This document shows, piece after piece, positions 8,801 to 12,442 of a DNA stretch of 12,442 nt (position 1 is the first letter of the stretch; each line of letters opens with the position of its first letter). A model generated the notes under the pieces. It was not told the DNA's origin and did no database searches. It saw only the letters and a program-made list of their open reading frames with translations. A program made the position numbers and the translations under genes. This DNA is from Russula earlei. Taxonomy: Eukaryota > Basidiomycota > Agaricomycetes > Russulales > Russulaceae. The stretch covers positions 1-12,442 of the forward strand of contig JAGFNK010001237.1 in NCBI GenBank assembly GCA_025769875.1, in the 5' to 3' direction.

Positions 8801-10473
8801 TCGACACATGATTTTGATATCTCATGATGGAAGAATAGATGTGTATAGGACCGGAGAAGAAGGGGGATGGACGGTGTGTGGAGTTTAGGCTCGGGTCGGC
8901 TGGTGAGGAAAATAGAGAAGGGAAGTTGGTTGATGTAGGCCGAAAGGACTGCCACAATGAAGGAGGTCGCTTGGTCATCTTTGCATTCGTCGAGTGCATC
9001 TAAAACGATGACAGCTGGCGAGGGAAATGCTTGCCCCGCAGCGATGGACTCTCGGATTGGTTCAATGACGAGCTTCTGCAATTGGTGTGAAGGATCAGAG
9101 TACCAGATGTCAGGATTAGTTTTGACTGCCTCTTGCATCAAAGGCATGAGCGGTGGGTGGAACGTCGTGCCAAGTTGGTGGGCAATTGTGCTGATCACGA
9201 GTTTTGGATGGCTTCGCTCGCCATCATCACTTGAGAAGAAGAAACTCGCTGCGAGCCAACTCTTCTCGTTACAATACTCAGCAATGCTCTGTGAAATTGT
9301 AGACTTCCCTGTTCCTGCTTCCCCAGACAGCCAGAAGATGCGGTTTCTGTTTGGGCTGACGTGAACCGTCGATGAACGATTGTCCGAAGCAGTGATGGCA
9401 TAATCTTCGCATATAGCTTCACTCGACTGCGTGATCCATTGATAAATGGTGTCCAGCAAGTCTTCACGTGTGCCTTGTAAACATGCATGCCTGTTTCTCT
9501 CATCGGGACAATTGAAGCGTGCCTTACGAGCTCGAGGAAAGTTGGATGAATCAACATGTACTAAAATTCATGAATAATTGTCTATCACTGTGAGATGTTT
9601 AACTCACTTCCGAGATCCTTAAATGCTTGCTGGGTGACGTATCAACTGAGGCTGCCTGTCATAAAGAGATAGACGTACCACAACCTCTTCGCGGCCTCCA
9701 TTGATATCGCCTCGAATGCCCACAACGTTTTCCTGAAAAATCCGGAATCAACGAGACATCCCACATTTCAGACAATAACGTACATGGGCCTCAGTTCTAA
9801 TGCTCATGACAGCTTCGACCTGGGCACGCAAGATATCAATGGTGGTAAAGGCATATGATAAGGAAGGGAAAACTTGCAAGAAAGTTTTGAATGAGCACCG
9901 TGATTTCTTGCATTTGGTCCTGGATGGTAGCGGCATCTTCTCGGCTATAGAACAGTCGGATAATCTTGCCACGCGACGCGATTCTTTCTAGCACATCCGT
10001 GATGGATGAAAGATATCTTACTCATCAAAGGGATCAGGATCGTTGCCACAAGGCACAAATTGGAGAGCGAGTAGAGAATTGCAATACCTGGCAAAGTCAG
10101 TAACGAGATCAATGATCGACTTCGGGATTGTTTCTTTGCCCTTGAGTGGCCTGAAAATGGACCGTTCGAGGGTATTCACACGATCGATTAGTGATTTATG
10201 TCGTCGACGTTTTTGATGGTGGTCTAGATATAGCAATGATGTATTAGATGGGTTTTCGCTTATCGACGGGGCATAGTGTACCTTGACGATGTCAACGATT
10301 TGGAGGAGTCCTCCCAGGGATCCCTTGACGATAGTCCCTGCTGGAGGAGGAATCGCATCCGCAGTCTCTTTGAGGACAGAGAGTGAGAGGATTAATCCTT
10401 GGACGGCAATCCCGACTGCATCTATTGGCTTCTTTCTTGCAGCAAATTTGCGAGACCATGAAGTTTTCGCCAT
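5875..10473 (-). CDS. NACHT-WD40 NLR/STAND receptor (HET-E/HET-D-like architecture)
   Basis: Fungal NLR-like proteins sense non-self or modified self through WD40 repeats, oligomerise through an NTP-dependent NACHT domain and can trigger incompatibility or cell death. Exons (minus): 10473-10282, 10223-10088 (extent uncertain), about 9983-9878, 9819-9784, 9732-9679, 9617-9608 (10 nt), 9560-7897, 7842-5875; roughly 1,400 aa. The N-terminal domain is probably helical (MAKTSWSRK...GGLLQIVDIVK) with no named effector fold. Then come HACLQGTREDLLDTIYQWI, Walker A GEAGTGKST (9298-9324), Walker B IVLDALDEC (8983-9009) and the sensor-like LTSRPE. Next are the linker FFDPISVAALHIYRSSLPFT, typical of mushroom NLRs, 12 WD40 repeats and a short conserved tail. 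The junctions from 9819 downward are well supported. Further upstream a frameshift seems to interrupt exon 2, so the allele may be damaged or spliced alternatively. Confidence 0.92.
6100..7614 (-). repeat. Twelve tandem WD40 repeats of the NLR
   Basis: Twelve 42-residue units (126 bp) run from 7614 down to 6100, followed by a decayed thirteenth start (CYWSAVRGIALQG). The core SGSxDRTVRIWDTSTG is nearly invariant and the DNA repeats are visibly similar, suggesting recent duplication or homogenisation. Repeat 1 carries two extra residues, repeat 11 lacks one, and repeat 8 has lost the GH dipeptide (SP instead). Variation concentrates at unit positions 3, 4, 5, 7, 16, 17, 23 and 25. Twelve units could make one and a half to two seven-bladed propellers; this is inference. 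Confidence 0.97.
9820..9877 (-). other. GC-AG intron in the NLR N-terminal region (inferred)
   Basis: 58 nt with donor GCAAGT, the sequence preferred by GC-AG introns, and acceptor GTGCCCAG. Splicing joins the family-like segment DQMQEITVLIQNFL to VEAVMSIRTEAH in frame. Without it, a different upstream frame (basic, Ser/Lys/Cys-rich) reads straight through, but that frame does not resemble the family. Confidence 0.5.
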
Positions 10474-11054
10474 AGGATGTTAGTGGATTCGGCCCTGACG
10501 GGGAGTCGCGACGAATATGTGATCAAGAGGGCAGACTCACACGGCATATTCGCTTCCCGTTGCAATCGTTTGCTTCGAATTGCCTTTCGTGGTTGTGACC
10601 CTGAAAAAAATTTGCGGGTTACAAACCGAATTACCTCAGGATGTCATATCAGCCAGCCCATGAGTTCGTCTATGACTGTGGGATGCGGGAAGCTAGCCAT
10701 TGGTATGCCCTCACTATGCATGATGGCCGGATGCGGTATCATCTCATCCCTTGCGAGGTATGGGGCGATTTCGAGAGGTCAATCATCAAAAAAAATATTC
10801 CGGTCCGTAGACGACGTAGCCACCGTAGAATAACGTAGTACAAGATAGCTTCATACTCTACTCACATTATATTGAACAATGTAGTGTCGGGATCTGCAGG
10901 TGAAACTGCTCGTGACCTCTTTACTGTCACATGACTGGTGGGATGACTAAGGCGCGAACCTGACATTGAGGTTAGGGTCGTCTGGGTCATCACAAACCCT
11001 CTGCACCGATCCTCATTAACTTCCACTGCTGTCCCTACTAAGCTCAGGAACACA
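10474..11054. promoter_or_regulatory. Divergent upstream region of NLR and SLT11
   Basis: 581 bp between the NLR start codon (minus strand) and the SLT11 start codon (plus strand). It must supply 5' UTRs and promoters for both. The SLT11 start has a favourable context (CACAATGCC). No TATA box or known factor site stands out convincingly. A 65-codon plus-strand ORF lies inside (10641-10838). Confidence 0.6.
10641..10838 (+). CDS. Small ORF of 65 aa, unknown, doubtful
   Basis: The frame starts ATGTCATATCAGCC and encodes YDCGMREASHWYALTMHDG, then YHLIPCEVWGDFERSI, ending in a very basic tail (VRRRRSHRRIT). The middle looks protein-like, with Trp, Cys and acidic/basic balance, rather than like random translation. 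It may be a small gene, an upstream exon or a relic. I recognise no family. A run of eight A near the 3' part argues for caution. Confidence 0.2.
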   Translation: MSYQPAHEFVYDCGMREASHWYALTMHDGRMRYHLIPCEVWGDFERSIIKKNIPVRRRRSHRRIT

Positions 11055-12426
11055 ATGCCACCAAAGGCCGACATAAACAAGGCTGGTTGGGAACAAAGCG
11101 AGTTCCCTATCCTTTGCGAGACATGTACGTCCATAATTGTATCTTGTAGAGCCCTGCTTTTTAACGTGCTGGATTCTGCGAAGGCCTGGGGGACAATCCA
11201 TTCGTCAGAATGGTAAGTACCTTTCCCTGAACTTTGCCTTCGGCCTTCTATAAAATATTTCTCAATGGGGTTGTGGATAGTCAAAGCAAGAGTTTGGACG
11301 GGAGTGCGGAACCTGCGCGCGCCCGTTCACCGTCTTTCGCTGGAACCCGGGCGCGGGCATGCGTTTCAAGACGACGGTTGTCTGCCAGACCTGCGCCAAG
11401 ACGCGCAACGTGTGCCAGACATGCCTCCTCGATCTCGAGTATCACCTCCCGACGCAGGTCCGGGACACCGCGCTCGGTGTCTCAAACGAGGCGCCGACGA
11501 GCGATGTCAACCGGGAGTATTACGCGCAGAACCAGGAGGCCAAGGTGTGACATCCCCTTTCCTCGTCTGTCCTTTGTAAGTTGGTTGGGCGGCTTTTTAA
11601 TTGACAAAGTCGGCGTGTCGCAGTTTGCGGGGGGCGAGAACAAGTTGAACGAGGGACGCGCGTCGTCAGCTGGCCGGGAGATGCTGAAACAGCTGGCGCG
11701 AACCGAACCCTACTACAAACGTAATCGGCCACATATATGCTCTTTCTTTGCGAAAGGGGAGTGCAATCGCGGCAACGATTGCCCTTATCGGTTCGTCCCT
11801 TGTTTCCCCTTTATTCTACAATGTACGCCGACAGTTCCTCTCGTCGACATCGTCATCGTATCCAGACACGAGATGCCTGTCAAGAATGAGCTGTCAAAGC
11901 AGAATATCCAAGACAGATTCTTTGGGCGCAACGATCCCGTGGCACACAAGATTTTGACCGGGCACGCCGAAAATCAAGGCCTCAAACCTCCAGAAGATGA
12001 GTCAGTGGTGAGTATTGTTATGGCTCAACGGTTTGGTTCGAAGTCCAACTTTTTAATGTCCTCACCCACGACTATCAGATGTCATTATTCCTCTCTTCTT
12101 TGCCTGCTTCTGCTACGGAACAAACCATCCGCACTCGCGTCATCAAATCACTACCCGCTATCGACCCCTCATCTCTACGCTCAATAGTTCATGTGACGAA
12201 GTCAAGGTAACGATACTCTATGTCTGTCATGGTAGGGTTTCACTCACGGCGTCCCTGACCCAGGTGTGCATTTGTCAATTTCAATGATCGCACATCAGCA
12301 GAGCGCGCGGCCGAAGCATGGGCAAATGGGCTGGACATGGATGGCGAGCGTCTCGGCGTCCGATGGGGACGGAGTAAAAACTCCTCTGTGCCAACTCCCG
12401 CTGTCACAGCCACCACCGTAACATAG
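11055..12426 (+). CDS. slt11: SLT11/ECM2 (RBM22/Cwf5 family) pre-mRNA splicing factor
   Basis: This nuclear protein binds U6 snRNA and the intron near the catalytic centre of the activated spliceosome and helps form the U2/U6 active site. Seven exons: 11055-11124, 11184-11212, 11281-11544, 11624-11790, 11866-12007, 12079-12206, 12264-12426. Introns are 57-79 nt, phases close and the product is 320 aa, shorter than human RBM22 (420), mainly for lack of the Pro-rich C-terminal tail. The N-terminal Cys pairs are C21/C24, C42/C45, C68/C71 and C78/C81 (CETC, CGTC, CQTC, CQTC). A CCCH finger at 160-178 has C-x7-C-x5-C-x3-H spacing, preceded by [18 protein letters not shown]. The C-terminal RRM has an RNP2-like SLFLSSL and RNP1 RCAFVNF, ending VRWGRSK plus a short tail. 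The start gives [20 protein letters not shown], the usual family opening. Confidence 0.95.
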
Positions 12427-12442
12427 ATGTCAGTCATAAAGC

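Noticed and set aside
10862..11284. 140-codon minus-strand frame covering the SLT11 5' end
   Set aside because: It lies antisense to the well-supported SLT11 exons 1 and 2 and contains no recognisable domain.

Overview
The window reads as genomic DNA of a filamentous basidiomycete, most likely an Agaricomycete. Genes are packed tightly on both strands and cut by many very short introns, mostly 46-79 nt with GTGCGT, GTGAGT or GTACGT donors. The housekeeping proteins are eukaryotic, and there is a very long NACHT-WD40 receptor of the type expanded in mushroom-forming fungi. No rRNA, tRNA, CRISPR array or recognisable transposon was seen.

Layout: (1) 1-1000, plus strand, the 3' part of NPR2, a subunit of the SEACIT/GATOR1 brake on TORC1; its 5' end lies outside the window. 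(2) 1211-2655, minus strand, complete RCL1, an 18S rRNA processing factor, in eight exons. (3) 2761-4421, plus strand, complete UBA3, the catalytic subunit of the NEDD8 E1, in eight exons. It diverges from RCL1 across only 105 bp. (4) 4422-5874, about 1.45 kb without a confident gene but with several exon-like reading frames. (5) 5875-10473, minus strand, a STAND/NLR-type gene of about 1,400 codons with a helical N-terminal domain, a NACHT NTPase and 12 near-identical WD40 repeats. (6) 10474-11054, the divergent upstream region of the NLR and the next gene. (7) 11055-12426, plus strand, SLT11/ECM2 (RBM22 family), a spliceosomal zinc-finger/RRM protein in seven exons.

The five genes are not a pathway. 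Four are conserved housekeeping genes (TORC1 control, ribosome biogenesis, neddylation, splicing), and a fast-evolving immune or heterokaryon-incompatibility type receptor lies among them. The NLR holds the most interesting signals. Its WD40 repeats differ mainly at a few fixed columns, the pattern known for Podospora HET-E/HET-D recognition repeats. Its N-terminal domain appears to carry a one-base frameshift that retention of intron 1 would bypass. It also seems to use a 10-nt microexon and a GC-AG intron. Two further GC-AG introns are inferred in NPR2.

Exon boundaries were set by hand from reading frames, splice signals and remembered family sequences. They are firm for RCL1, UBA3, SLT11 and the 3' two thirds of the NLR, and less firm for NPR2 and the NLR N-terminus.
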